This document shows positions 49,030 through 57,750 of a stretch of DNA of 64,000 bases, one piece after another. Source of the stretch: Curtobacterium sp. MCLR17_036 (GTDB taxonomy: Bacteria > Actinomycetota > Actinomycetes > Actinomycetales > Microbacteriaceae); assembly GCF_003234445.2 (NCBI RefSeq), contig NZ_CP126269.1, positions 1,426,001 to 1,490,000 on the forward strand, given 5' to 3'. The translations under genes and the position numbers were made by a program. The notes below the pieces were generated by a model. That model did not search any database. It was not told where the DNA came from and saw only the letters and a list, made by a program, of their open reading frames with translations. How positions within the stretch are numbered: the first letter of the stretch is position 1; each line of letters starts with the position of its first letter.

Positions 49030-49145
49030 GCCGCGGTTCCCGTCTTCCCGCCGCGGTTCCTGTCTTCCCGCCGTGGGCCCTGTCCTCCCGCCGCGCCCCC
49101 GTCGAGGTCCCTGCCTTCCCGCGATGGTTCTTGTCTTCGCTCCGT
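49030..49145. repeat. degenerate 20-22 base tandem repeat
   Basis: Four to five drifting copies of GCGGTTCCYGTCTTCCCGCC; the last copies are strongly diverged. Confidence 0.75.
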
Positions 49146-49171
49146 CGGGAGCGCATGCACCCACCGACGCG

Positions 49172-49219
49172 TGACGGTCCCGGTTCGCGGACCGCGGCGG
49201 TCGTGAACCGGAACCGTCA
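49172..49219. repeat. palindromic element, family E copy 1
   Basis: Arms TGACGGTCCCGGTTC (49172-49186) and GAACCGGAACCGTCA (49205-49219), 14 of 15 pairs, spacer 18 bases. Confidence 0.85.
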
Positions 49220-49316
49220 ACTGCCGGCGCCGGACACGTCGCCCCGCCCACGTCGCATCCCGCGGCACCGACGGCGGCCGTCGCCGGCCGCTCACCGCTG
49301 CGTCCTCTAGTCCTTC

Positions 49317-49640
<324 letters not shown>

Positions 49641-49712
49641 CTGCCGGCGTCGGTTCCGGATCCGAGCCGGCGGCGGTCGACAACGCTGTGGGCATCGGGT
49701 TCGTCGGGCCCC

Positions 49713-49760
49713 TGACGGATCTGGTTCGCAAGCCCCGGCGCTCGGGCACCGGAACCGTCA
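49713..49760. repeat. palindromic element, family E copy 2
   Basis: Arms TGACGGATCTGGTTC (49713-49727) and GCACCGGAACCGTCA (49746-49760), about 12 of 15 pairs, spacer again 18 bases. It is the right-hand partner of copy 1 across the hexamer tract. Confidence 0.75.
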
Positions 49761-49961
49761 GCCGCCGGACCGCATCACCTCACCCGCTGTCTGCCGGCGC
49801 GCCAGCCGCCCGCGGCCGGACGTGAGCGGCGCGTCGCGGGACACGCGCTCCGGGCTGCTGCGACACGCGGGCGGTGCGGGCCTCCGCGCAGCCTTGCGGG
49901 AAGCCGCACGCCATGCCGGAGACCCCCCGTACGGGTGTCCGTACCGGTCCGTCCGTCCCCC

Positions 49962-49987
49962 TACGGTCGGAGGACCCGCGGGGGTCC
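49962..49987 (+). promoter_or_regulatory. promoter and 5' hairpin of the GT2-GH18 operon
   Basis: TACGGT (49962-49967) is followed by GGACCC-GCGG-GGGTCC (49972-49987), a hairpin at the expected 5' end of the transcript. The leader is about 65 bases to the ATG at 50040, which has GAAGGA upstream. Upstream CCGTACGGGTGTCCGTACCGG could be an activator site. Confidence 0.45.
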
Positions 49988-50039
49988 CGACAGCACGCCG
50001 ACCCGAAGGCACGCTGCCCCCGAGGACTGAAGGACCGTC

Positions 50040-52685
50040 ATGCCCGAACAGCGTGACGGCGCCAGCGTGCGCCGTCGACAGTGGGGATCCGAGCGTCGTA
50101 CCCGTCCGCTCGACACCCTCCACGAACGTCCCTCCGATCGGAAGCTCGTCTCCGGCCGGGTCGCGATCATCCTGACCATCGCGTTCTGGTCCGCCTACGT
50201 CGTCTACACGGTGATCCGGCAGTTCCTGGACTCCGGCACCGAGAGCTTCCGCTTCACGACCGAGGCGATCTCGTACCTCGTGGTCGTCACCTTCCTGACG
50301 TTCTCCGCGCTCATGCACCTCGTCGCCCGACAGGGGGCGATGGAGCGCTTCGCGAGCCACGTCCGGGTGCCGCGCGCCGAACTCGACCGGCACTTCGCCG
50401 AGGGCCACGAGTCGCCGATGACGGTCCTGGTGCCGAGCTACGCCGAGGAGCCCGACGTCGTCGCCACGACGCTGTGGTCGGCCGCGCTGCAGGAGTACCC
50501 CTCGTTGCGCGTGGTGCTGCTCGTCGACGACGCGCCCTTCCCCTCCGACCCGGAGACCCTGGCGAAGCTCGAGCGCACCCGCGCCGTCGCCGCGACGATC
50601 CAGGCGCAGCTCGCGGCACCGGCGAACCGGTTCCGCGAGGCCCTGTTCTCGGCCGAGGTCGAGGCGGCGAACGCGCCCTTCGCGAGCGTCGACGCCCTCC
50701 GCACGTTGGTCGAACACCACCGCTGGGCTGACGCCTGGCTGCGGCGGCACGCACGGGAGCACGACGTCGTCGACCACGTCGACCGGTTCTTCCACGACCA
50801 GGTGCTCGTGGGGCTGGCCGACGAGTTCCGCCTGACCTCCGAGGCGCTCGAGGCGGCCATCGTCGACGCGCTCGACAGCGCGGCCGAGGGGACGACCGAG
50901 CCCGGCACGGCGACCGACGGCGCGGACGGCGTCGTCTTCACGGAGATCACCTCGGCCCGCGCGGTCGAGCTCCAGCGCCGCCTGGCGTGGACCTTCACCG
51001 CCGAGATCACCACCTTCGAGCGGAAGCGCTTCGCGAACCTGTCCGACGAGGCGAACAAGGCGATGAACCTGAACGCCTACATCGGGCTGCTCGGCGGCTC
51101 GTACGCGTTCGAGGAGACGGCGAGCGGCACGATCCTGCGCACCGTCGAGGACCCGACGACGGCGGACCTCGTGGTCCCCGCCTCCGACTACGTCCTGACG
51201 CTCGACGCCGACTCGGTGCTGCTGCGGGACTACTGCCTGCGCCTGGTGTACTTCCTCGAGCAGCCGGAGAACGCCAAGGTCGCCGTCACGCAGACCCCGT
51301 ACTCGTCCTTCCGCGGCGCCGCGACCCGCATCGAGCGGCTCGCGGGTGCCACCACGGACATCCAGCACATCCTGCACCAGGGCATGTCACGCCACGACGC
51401 CACCTTCTGGGTCGGGGCGAACGCGGTCATCCGCACGCGGGCGCTCCGCGACATCGAGGAGGTCGAGACGGTCGGCGGCTTCGAGGTGAAGCGCTACGTG
51501 CAGGACCGCACGGTCATCGAGGACACCGAGTCGAGCGTCGACCTCGGCATGCACGGCTGGACCCTCGTGAACTACCCGGAGCGACTGTCCTACAGTGCGA
51601 CGCCGCCGGACTTCGGATCGCTCATCGTGCAGCGGCGGCGCTGGGCGAACGGCGGGCTGCTCATCCTGCCGAAGTACCTGCGCCAGGTGCGCGAGCGTCG
51701 CGCCCGTGGCGAGCGCGTCGGCATCGTCGAGTTCTCGCTCCGCGTGAACTACATGGCGTCGATCGCGTGGGCGTCGTTCGGGCTCATCTTCCTGCTGGCG
51801 TACCCGTACGACTCGCGGCTGCTCAGCCCGATGGTGCTGCTCGCGGCGCTGCCCTACTTCTGGCTGCTCAGCAGCGACCTGCGGTACTGCGGCTACAAGC
51901 GCACCGACGTGTTCCGGATCTACGGCTTCAACCTCATCCTCATGCCCGTGAACGTGGCCGGTGTGCTGAAGAGCATCCAGCAGGCGCTCACCGCGAAGAA
52001 GATCCCGTTCGCCCGCACGCCGAAGGTGCGGGACCGGACGGCGTCGCCGGCGCTGTACGTCCTGGCGCCGTACGCGATCGTCGTCTTCTCGGTCTTCACC
52101 TTCGCTCGGGACTACCAGGCACAGAACTGGGGCAACGCGGTGTTCGCCGCGTTCAACGCCCTGCTGGCGATGTACGCGATCGTCGCCTACATCGGGATCT
52201 GGAACTCGGTCGTCGACGTCTGGATCTGGGCGACGAAGTGGATGTACTACGACCCCTCCGCAAGGGCGGCCGCCCGTGCGGCACGTCGTGCGGAGCGGGC
52301 AGCCCGGAAGGACGCCTCCCGCGGGGTCCTCCCCGAGGAGCTCCCCGCCGAGGACTGGCGCGCCACCCTGTACTTCGGCCACCGCGGTGGTCGGATGCCG
52401 GTGCGCCACTCCGCCGACGTCGTCGGCGCGACCCACGGGCGCCGGGCCACCGGCAGCCGCGCGACGACCCACCCGACCGCGGCACCGAGCCCGACCGCTC
52501 CGAGCCCGACCGCGCCGATCCCGTCCGCACCGCTCCCGTCAGCACCGAGCCCGAGCCCGACCGCGGCCGTCGTGCCGGCGGTGTCCGCCGGCCGCCACGC
52601 CGACGGCCGGACCGCCGGCACCACCGCCGCCGGCACCACCGCCACCGGCACCACGACCCCCGACACGAACAGGACCGCCGCCTGA
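50040..52685 (+). CDS. family 2 polysaccharide synthase (cellulose/PNAG synthase-like)
   Basis: An 881-residue membrane glycosyltransferase. Two N-terminal helices (about 40-62 and 75-97) precede a cytosolic GT2 domain with the processive motifs: LLVDDAP (about 161-167), LDADS (D389, D391), VIEDTES (E494-D495) and QRRRW (531-535). At least four C-terminal helices follow (about 575-735). The last 90 residues are Thr/Pro/Ser-rich. It should polymerise a nucleotide sugar and extrude the chain. Sugar unknown; the GH18 partner hints at N-acetylglucosamine. A long insert (about 185-330) between the first two motifs is unusual. Confidence 0.87.
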   Translation: MPEQRDGASVRRRQWGSERRTRPLDTLHERPSDRKLVSGRVAIILTIAFWSAYVVYTVIRQFLDSGTESFRFTTEAISYLVVVTFLTFSALMHLVARQGAMERFASHVRVPRAELDRHFAEGHESPMTVLVPSYAEEPDVVATTLWSAALQEYPSLRVVLLVDDAPFPSDPETLAKLERTRAVAATIQAQLAAPANRFREALFSAEVEAANAPFASVDALRTLVEHHRWADAWLRRHAREHDVVDHVDRFFHDQVLVGLADEFRLTSEALEAAIVDALDSAAEGTTEPGTATDGADGVVFTEITSARAVELQRRLAWTFTAEITTFERKRFANLSDEANKAMNLNAYIGLLGGSYAFEETASGTILRTVEDPTTADLVVPASDYVLTLDADSVLLRDYCLRLVYFLEQPENAKVAVTQTPYSSFRGAATRIERLAGATTDIQHILHQGMSRHDATFWVGANAVIRTRALRDIEEVETVGGFEVKRYVQDRTVIEDTESSVDLGMHGWTLVNYPERLSYSATPPDFGSLIVQRRRWANGGLLILPKYLRQVRERRARGERVGIVEFSLRVNYMASIAWASFGLIFLLAYPYDSRLLSPMVLLAALPYFWLLSSDLRYCGYKRTDVFRIYGFNLILMPVNVAGVLKSIQQALTAKKIPFARTPKVRDRTASPALYVLAPYAIVVFSVFTFARDYQAQNWGNAVFAAFNALLAMYAIVAYIGIWNSVVDVWIWATKWMYYDPSARAAARAARRAERAARKDASRGVLPEELPAEDWRATLYFGHRGGRMPVRHSADVVGATHGRRATGSRATTHPTAAPSPTAPSPTAPIPSAPLPSAPSPSPTAAVVPAVSAGRHADGRTAGTTAAGTTATGTTTPDTNRTAA

Positions 52686-54238
52686 TGGCCACGACCCGTC
52701 GACTCTCCCCGCTCCGCGTCGGCCTCGCCGTCGTGCTCACCGCGGCCCTCGCCGCCACCGCGTACGTCGGCCTCGGCCGCTGGCAGGCTGCCCACGCCGA
52801 CGGCGCCGAGCAGCCGTGGTTCGCGGCGTACACCGACGTCACCGTCACGCCGACGTTCGCCTTCGAGGACGTCAAGTCCGCCAAGGGCCGCGACGTCATG
52901 CTGTCCTTCGTCGTCGCCGACCACGACGCCGCGTGCACCCCGACGTGGGGTTCCGCCTACACGTTGCAGGGCGCGTCGGACTCCCTCGACCTCGACCGGC
53001 GCATCGCCCGCCTGCAGCAGCAGGAGGGTGAGGTCGGGGTGTCGTTCGGCGGACTCGCGAACGACGAGCTCGCCACCACCTGCCGGGACGGCGACGACCT
53101 GCTGCGCGCGTACGACACGGTCGTGCGGCGCTACGACGTCAGCACGGTCGACTACGACGTCGAGGGCGACGACCTGATGAACCACGCCGCCGGCAAGCGC
53201 CGCGCCGAGGCCGTCGCCGCCCTGCAGGAGCAGCGTCGGGCCGCCGGGCACCCGCTCGCGGTCTGGCTGACGCTGCCCGCCGCTCCCGGAGGCCTCACCG
53301 CCGACGGCACCACCGCGGTCGCGCAGTTCCTGGCGGCCGGCGTCGACCTCGCCGGGGTCAACGCGATGACGATGGACTACGGCGACTCGAAGGGGTCGAG
53401 CCAGAGCATGTACTCGGCGTCGGTCCAGACCCTGCAGGAGGTCCACCGGCAGCTCGGCGTGCTCTACCAGCGTGCTGGTACCCCGCTCACCGCCGCGACG
53501 CTCTGGCGGAAGACCGGCGCGACGCCGATGATCGGCCAGAACGACGTGCAGGACGAGGTCTTCACCCTCACGGACGCCGAGAAGCTGAACGCGTGGGCCC
53601 GCGACAAGGGGCTCGGCCGGATGTCGATGTGGTCGCTGAACCGCGACACGACGTGCGGTTCGAACTACGTCAACCTGTCGACGGTGTCGAACTCGTGCTC
53701 CGGGGTCGACCAGGGCGGGCGGCTGTTCGCCGACGTCCTGGGCAAGGGCTTCGGCGGCGGGATCGTCGCCGCGGCCTCCGACGTGACGCAGGCGGAGCCG
53801 TCGGCGACGATCCAGCCGACCGACGACCCGAAGACGAGCCCGTACCCGGTCTGGGACGCCGACGCGTCGTACCTCGAGGGCACGAAGATCGTCTGGCACC
53901 GCAACGTCTACGAGTCGAAGTGGTGGACCTCGGGCGACCTGCCGGACGACCCGGTGCTCAGCGCGTACGAGACGCCGTGGCAGCTCATCGGCCCCGTGCT
54001 GCCGGGGGAGAAGCCCGTCGAGCAGCCCACCCTGCCGGACGGCACCTACCCGGCGTGGACCGGCACGAAGCAGTACGACACCGGCGACCGGGTGCTGTTC
54101 GCGGGTGTCCCGTACCAGGCGAAGTGGTGGAACACGGGCGACAGCCCGCAGGCCTCGACGAGCGACCCGGACGGCTCGCCCTGGGTGCGCCTGAAGGACT
54201 CGGAGATCCAGCGGCTCCTGTCCGGCGACGACCGGTAG
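52685..54238 (+). CDS. secreted GH18 chitinase-like protein with two CBM5/12-like modules
   Basis: A 517-residue exported protein. The signal/anchor helix covers about 10-30. A GH18 barrel (about 40-370) has the motif DYDVEG, giving Asp156, Asp158 and catalytic Glu160; MTMDYGDSK later in the barrel fits the substrate-binding strand. Two aromatic chitin-binding-like modules follow (about 393-443 and 459-507), each with YxxKWW and a GDxP turn. It should bind and cut beta-1,4-GlcNAc-type polymers. Its ATG shares one base with the synthase TGA. Confidence 0.87.
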   Translation: MATTRRLSPLRVGLAVVLTAALAATAYVGLGRWQAAHADGAEQPWFAAYTDVTVTPTFAFEDVKSAKGRDVMLSFVVADHDAACTPTWGSAYTLQGASDSLDLDRRIARLQQQEGEVGVSFGGLANDELATTCRDGDDLLRAYDTVVRRYDVSTVDYDVEGDDLMNHAAGKRRAEAVAALQEQRRAAGHPLAVWLTLPAAPGGLTADGTTAVAQFLAAGVDLAGVNAMTMDYGDSKGSSQSMYSASVQTLQEVHRQLGVLYQRAGTPLTAATLWRKTGATPMIGQNDVQDEVFTLTDAEKLNAWARDKGLGRMSMWSLNRDTTCGSNYVNLSTVSNSCSGVDQGGRLFADVLGKGFGGGIVAAASDVTQAEPSATIQPTDDPKTSPYPVWDADASYLEGTKIVWHRNVYESKWWTSGDLPDDPVLSAYETPWQLIGPVLPGEKPVEQPTLPDGTYPAWTGTKQYDTGDRVLFAGVPYQAKWWNTGDSPQASTSDPDGSPWVRLKDSEIQRLLSGDDR

Positions 54239-54255
54239 CCGACCGGACCACCCGC

Positions 54256-54299
54256 CGGACGGGAGGCACGGTGCCGGCCCGCACCGCGCCTCCCGTCCG
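54256..54299 (+). terminator. terminator hairpin of the GT2-GH18 operon
   Basis: CGGACGGGAGGC-ACGGTGC pairs with GCACCGC-GCCTCCCGTCCG around a short CGGCCC loop, 18 bases past the stop. It shares the GACGGGAGGC core with the 13815 terminator. Confidence 0.8.
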
Positions 54300-54428
54300 C
54301 ATGTCGGGGGACCTGCAGGGCCCGTGCGGCGTTCGCGGAGCGCGGACGCTGTCCACAGCCCCGTTCGGGGCTGTGGTTCGGGCACTTCTTTCCGATACGC
54401 TTGTGGGCCAAGAGGAGGAGGTCCACCG

Positions 54429-54908
54429 ATGCCAGATCCAGTGGTCCCGCAGCCCGACGGTCAGAAGACCCCGGAGCAGCGGCTGGTCGACACCACGCTG
54501 ACCTTCAGCATGGACATGGGCGCGGCGCTCACCGCCGAGTCCGGAGTCTCGACCGAGGAACGCGACGCCGTCAACGCACTGCCGTCCGGTTCGGCGTTGC
54601 TCGTGGTCCGACGCGGCCCGAACGTGGGCGCGCGGTTCCTCCTCGACTCCGACGTCACGACGGCCGGCCGGCACCCCGACGCCGACATCTTCCTCGACGA
54701 CGTCACCGTCTCCCGCAAGCACGCGCAGTTCCTGCGGCACGGCACGGCCTTCACCGTGAAGGACAACGGCTCCCTCAACGGCACCTACTTCGACGGCGTG
54801 CGCATCGACGAGGCGCCGCTCACCGACGGTGCCGAGGTCCAGGTGGGCAAGTTCCGCCTGACGTTCTACGCCTCCCGGGTCGACCTGGCGCGCCTGGCGA
54901 CCGCGTAG
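54429..54908 (+). CDS. garA: FHA-domain regulator, GarA/OdhI-like
   Basis: A 159-residue protein. The N-terminal tail has DTTLTFSMDM with adjacent threonines (Thr22-Thr23), where GarA/OdhI is phosphorylated by PknB/PknG. A single FHA domain (about 55-150) has GRHPDADIFLDDVTVSRKHA and DNGSLNGTYFDG, the phosphothreonine-binding loops. In relatives the unphosphorylated form inhibits 2-oxoglutarate dehydrogenase and controls glutamate metabolism. AAGAGGAGG precedes the ATG; TACGCT lies at about 54396. The next gene overlaps by one base. Confidence 0.9.
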   Translation: MPDPVVPQPDGQKTPEQRLVDTTLTFSMDMGAALTAESGVSTEERDAVNALPSGSALLVVRRGPNVGARFLLDSDVTTAGRHPDADIFLDDVTVSRKHAQFLRHGTAFTVKDNGSLNGTYFDGVRIDEAPLTDGAEVQVGKFRLTFYASRVDLARLATA

Positions 54909-55612
54909 TGGCCGCACGGTCCGCTGCGGCCCGGGCGGGGAACGCGGCACCGGACCTGCTCACCATCGGGCAGGTCCTCGCGCGCCTCAAGCCCGAGTTC
55001 CCGGACCTGTCGAGCTCGAAGCTCCGCTTCCTCGAGGAGCGCGAACTCGTCACCCCGATCCGCACGGCGAGCGGCTACCGCAAGTTCTCGCCCGCCGACG
55101 TGGACCGGCTCCGCGTCGTGCTCGGCCTGCAGCGCGACCACTACCTGCCGCTCAAGGTCATCAAGGACTACCTTGCCGACCTCGACGCCGGTCGCGAGCC
55201 GGTCCTGCCCGGCGGCGGCGATGCTCCCCGGCCGTCGATGCTCGGTCGGGAGCGCCGCTACACCCGCGACGAGACCGTCCGGGCCGCCGGCGCGTCGCCG
55301 ATGCTGCTCGCCGACGCGGTGTCGGCGTCGCTGCTGCCCGCGACCGAGACCTACGACGAGGCGAGCGTGTCGGTGCTCAAGGCGCTCGTCGACCTGCAGC
55401 GCACCGGCATCGAACCGCGTCACCTCCGCACGCTCCGCAGCACCGCCGAGCGCGAGGTCGGGCTCATCGAGTCCGCGCTCATGCCGGTGTCGCGACGCGG
55501 CGACGCGACCTCGCGGGCGAAGGCCGCCGAGGCCGCGCGTGAGATCGCGGGGCACCTCGAGGTCATCCGCTCGAACCTCATCCGCGCCGCCATCGGTCGA
55601 CTCGACACATGA
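54908..55612 (+). CDS. ftsR: MerR-family regulator, FtsR-like
   Basis: A 234-residue MerR-type protein. DLLTIGQVLARLKPEFPDLS then SSKLRFLEERELV and ASGYRKFSPADVDRLRVVL form the winged-helix DNA-binding domain. A linker and an all-helical C terminus follow. Position right after the FHA gene matches the FtsR/Rv1828 family, described as a cell-division gene regulator in corynebacteria. The GTG shares a base with the garA TAG. No metal-binding cysteines. Confidence 0.87.
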   Translation: MAARSAAARAGNAAPDLLTIGQVLARLKPEFPDLSSSKLRFLEERELVTPIRTASGYRKFSPADVDRLRVVLGLQRDHYLPLKVIKDYLADLDAGREPVLPGGGDAPRPSMLGRERRYTRDETVRAAGASPMLLADAVSASLLPATETYDEASVSVLKALVDLQRTGIEPRHLRTLRSTAEREVGLIESALMPVSRRGDATSRAKAAEAAREIAGHLEVIRSNLIRAAIGRLDT

Positions 55613-55796
55613 CGCTGTCGGGCGCTCCGCGGGGGCTTGTGTGTCGGAAGGTGGGGCGTATCCTCGACACGCCGGACGCGCCGGGTCGGATGTCCCGCGT
55701 GGGAGCGGTCGGAGTCGCTACCGTGGACCTCGGAACAACTCTCAACCCGTCATTGAACGTTCGGGTGGGAGCTCGATCGTCGTGGAAGGCAAGCTC

Positions 55797-56357
55797 ATGA
55801 GTGGGAACGACACCCCTGGCACCGAGTCGGACACGACCCGGTACGACCTCGGGCTGCTCTTCACCGATGGCCTGCCCGAGCACGACGAGCAGAACGGCTA
55901 CCGCGGCACCGTCGCCGCCCGGGCAGCCGGCATCTCCTACCGCCAGCTCGACTACTGGGCCCGCACCGAACTCGTGCAGCCGACGATCCGCGGGGCCGCC
56001 GGCTCCGGGTCGCAGCGCCTGTACGGCTTCCGCGACATCCTGGTCCTCAAGCTCGTCAAGCGCCTGCTCGACACCGGCATCTCCCTGCAGCAGATCCGCA
56101 CCGCCGTGAACCAGCTCCGCGAGTCGGGCGTGTCGGACCTCGCCCAGACCACCCTGATGTCCGACGGGGCCTCGGTCTACCTCTGCACCTCCGACGACGA
56201 GGTCATCGACCTCGTGTCCCGCGGCCAGGGCGTCTTCGGCATCGCGGTCGGCAAGGTCCTGCGCGAGGTCGAGAGCTCCCTGGTCGAGCTCGACGCCACC
56301 GCCGCGGCGGACCCGGCCGACGAGCTCGCCGCTCGCCGGGCGACGCGCGCGTCCTGA
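55797..56357 (+). CDS. second MerR-family regulator (Rv1830-like)
   Basis: A 186-residue MerR protein: GTVAARAAGISYRQLDYWAR and GSGSQRLYGFRDILVLKLVK are the DNA-binding half, ISLQQIRTAVNQLRESGVSD the helix linker. The C terminus holds a small ligand-domain-like segment (ASVYLCTSDDEVIDLVSRGQ). GGAAGG precedes the ATG at 55797. It is separated from ftsR by 184 bases containing TATCCT and TACCGT promoter-like elements. In mycobacteria a bifunctional-nuclease gene sits between these two; here it is absent. Confidence 0.87.
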   Translation: MSGNDTPGTESDTTRYDLGLLFTDGLPEHDEQNGYRGTVAARAAGISYRQLDYWARTELVQPTIRGAAGSGSQRLYGFRDILVLKLVKRLLDTGISLQQIRTAVNQLRESGVSDLAQTTLMSDGASVYLCTSDDEVIDLVSRGQGVFGIAVGKVLREVESSLVELDATAAADPADELAARRATRAS

Positions 56358-56386
56358 CCAGGTTCTCGTCCCTGCGGCTCGGCCCG

Positions 56387-56863
56387 AGTGGTCACGAACT
56401 GCCGTGTGCGTGTCGCCGAGTGGTCACGAACTGTCGCCTGCGCCGTTGCCGACCGACAGTTGGTGACCCCTCGGCGGACGTGAGCGGCATGTCGTGACCG
56501 CTGAGCATGCCGGAGTCGGGCGTGTCTGCCGGGGCCGGGGTGGGCCTCCCCACAGTCGCCGAGTGGTCGCGAACCGCCGGGTGCACCTCGTCGAGTGGTC
56601 AGGAACTGTCGCCTGCGACGTTGCCGACCGACAGTTGGTGACCGCTCGGCGGACGTGAGCGCCACGTCGTGACCGCTGGGCGAGCCGGTGGGCGAGCCGG
56701 AGTCGGGCGTGTCTGCCGGGGCCGGGGTGGGCCTCCTGGCAGACGCCGAGTGGTCTCGAACCGCCGTCGGCACCTCGTCGAACGGTCACGAACTGTCGTC
56801 TGCGACGTTGCCGACCGACAGGTGGTGACCCCTCGGCGGAGGTGAGCGGCACGTCGTGACCGC
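56387..56863. repeat. tandem array of about 180-base units with palindrome D
   Basis: Just over two and a half units fill the 520-base gap between convergent merR and parA. Each unit carries a 15-base inverted repeat: GGTCACGAACTGTCG and CGACAGTTGGTGACC, with 17 bases between. Copies are at 56422-56468, 56597-56643 and 56784-56830 (periods 175 and 187). The extra 12 bases are a GAGCCGGTGGGC duplication. No gene is supported. Confidence 0.9.
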
Positions 56864-56877
56864 CCGACCGCGACGAC

Positions 56878-57690
56878 CTACGCGGCGCCGCCCTCGGCGT
56901 ACGGGCCGATCTTGCCCGTGCGCATGATGCGCTCGAGCAGCTGGTCGAAGTTCTTCGCCATCTCCTGCGCGGACTCGCCCGGCCAGACGTGCAGGGGCTT
57001 CGCGGCGCCCTGGGCCTGCTGGAGCGAGGTGCGCTCGGGCAGCTGGGGGGAGAGCACGAGGGGGCCGAACATGTCCCGGAGCTCCTTGATGCGGAACTGG
57101 TGCTCGAGGGACTGCACGCGGGCGCGGTTCACGATGATGCCGAGCGGCTGCAGTCGGGGGGAGAGGCCGCGGCGGATCTCCTCGATGGCCCGCAGGGCAC
57201 GGTCGGCGGCGGCGACGGAGAAGAGACCGGGCTCGGTGACGACGGTGACGCGGTCCGATGCGGCCCACGCGGTGCGCGTGAGGGCGTTCAGGGACGGCGC
57301 GCAGTCGATGAGCACGAGCTCGTAGTCCTGCTCGACGTTGGCCAGGGCCTCCTCGAGCTTCCAGATGTCGCGGATGGAGGGGTGCGGGCCGTCGAAGTTG
57401 ATGGCGGAGGGCGACCCGACCATGACGTCGATCTTGCCCTGCGAGCCCTTCGTCCAGCCCGACGGGGCGATCGCCTGGCGGACGATCTTCTCCTTCGGGT
57501 TCTCGAGCACGTCGGCCACGTTGAGGTGTCCGGCGATGTTGATGTCGAGGCCGGTCGAGACGTCGGACTGCGGGTCGAGATCCACCACCAGCGTGCGCAG
57601 TCCCTTGGCGAACGCGGCCGAAGTCAGGCCGAGCGTCACCGTCGTCTTGCCGACACCACCCTTGAGGGAGCTCACGCTGAGTACATGCAC
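56878..57690 (-). CDS. orphan ParA-family ATPase
   Basis: A 270-residue ParA/Soj-like ATPase. The deviant Walker A KGGVGKTT places Lys10 and Lys15 at the nucleotide, followed by VVDLDPQSDVSTGLD, VLIDCAPSLNALT (Walker B) and VNRARVQSLEHQF. No parB or parS follows, so it is probably a cargo-positioning or regulatory ParA and not the chromosomal pair. It is divergent from pyc, with 60 bases between starts. The stop codon (TAG) lies 15 bases from the repeat array. Confidence 0.88.
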   Translation of the reverse strand: MHVLSVSSLKGGVGKTTVTLGLTSAAFAKGLRTLVVDLDPQSDVSTGLDINIAGHLNVADVLENPKEKIVRQAIAPSGWTKGSQGKIDVMVGSPSAINFDGPHPSIRDIWKLEEALANVEQDYELVLIDCAPSLNALTRTAWAASDRVTVVTEPGLFSVAAADRALRAIEEIRRGLSPRLQPLGIIVNRARVQSLEHQFRIKELRDMFGPLVLSPQLPERTSLQQAQGAAKPLHVWPGESAQEMAKNFDQLLERIMRTGKIGPYAEGGAA

Positions 57691-57711
57691 GGTGAGCCAC
57701 GTTACCGCCGA

Positions 57712-57717
57712 TAGGGT
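57712..57717 (+). promoter_or_regulatory. -10-like element of pyc
   Basis: TAGGGT, giving a leader of about 28 bases that contains GAAAGGG before the GTG at 57751. Confidence 0.5.
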
Positions 57718-57750
57718 TGTCCCACCTCAACCCGGGCTGAAAGGGACCTC

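Noticed and set aside
56387-56863. A CRISPR array.
   Set aside because: The units are about 180 bases and similar throughout, without short constant repeats separated by unique spacers, and no cas gene is near.
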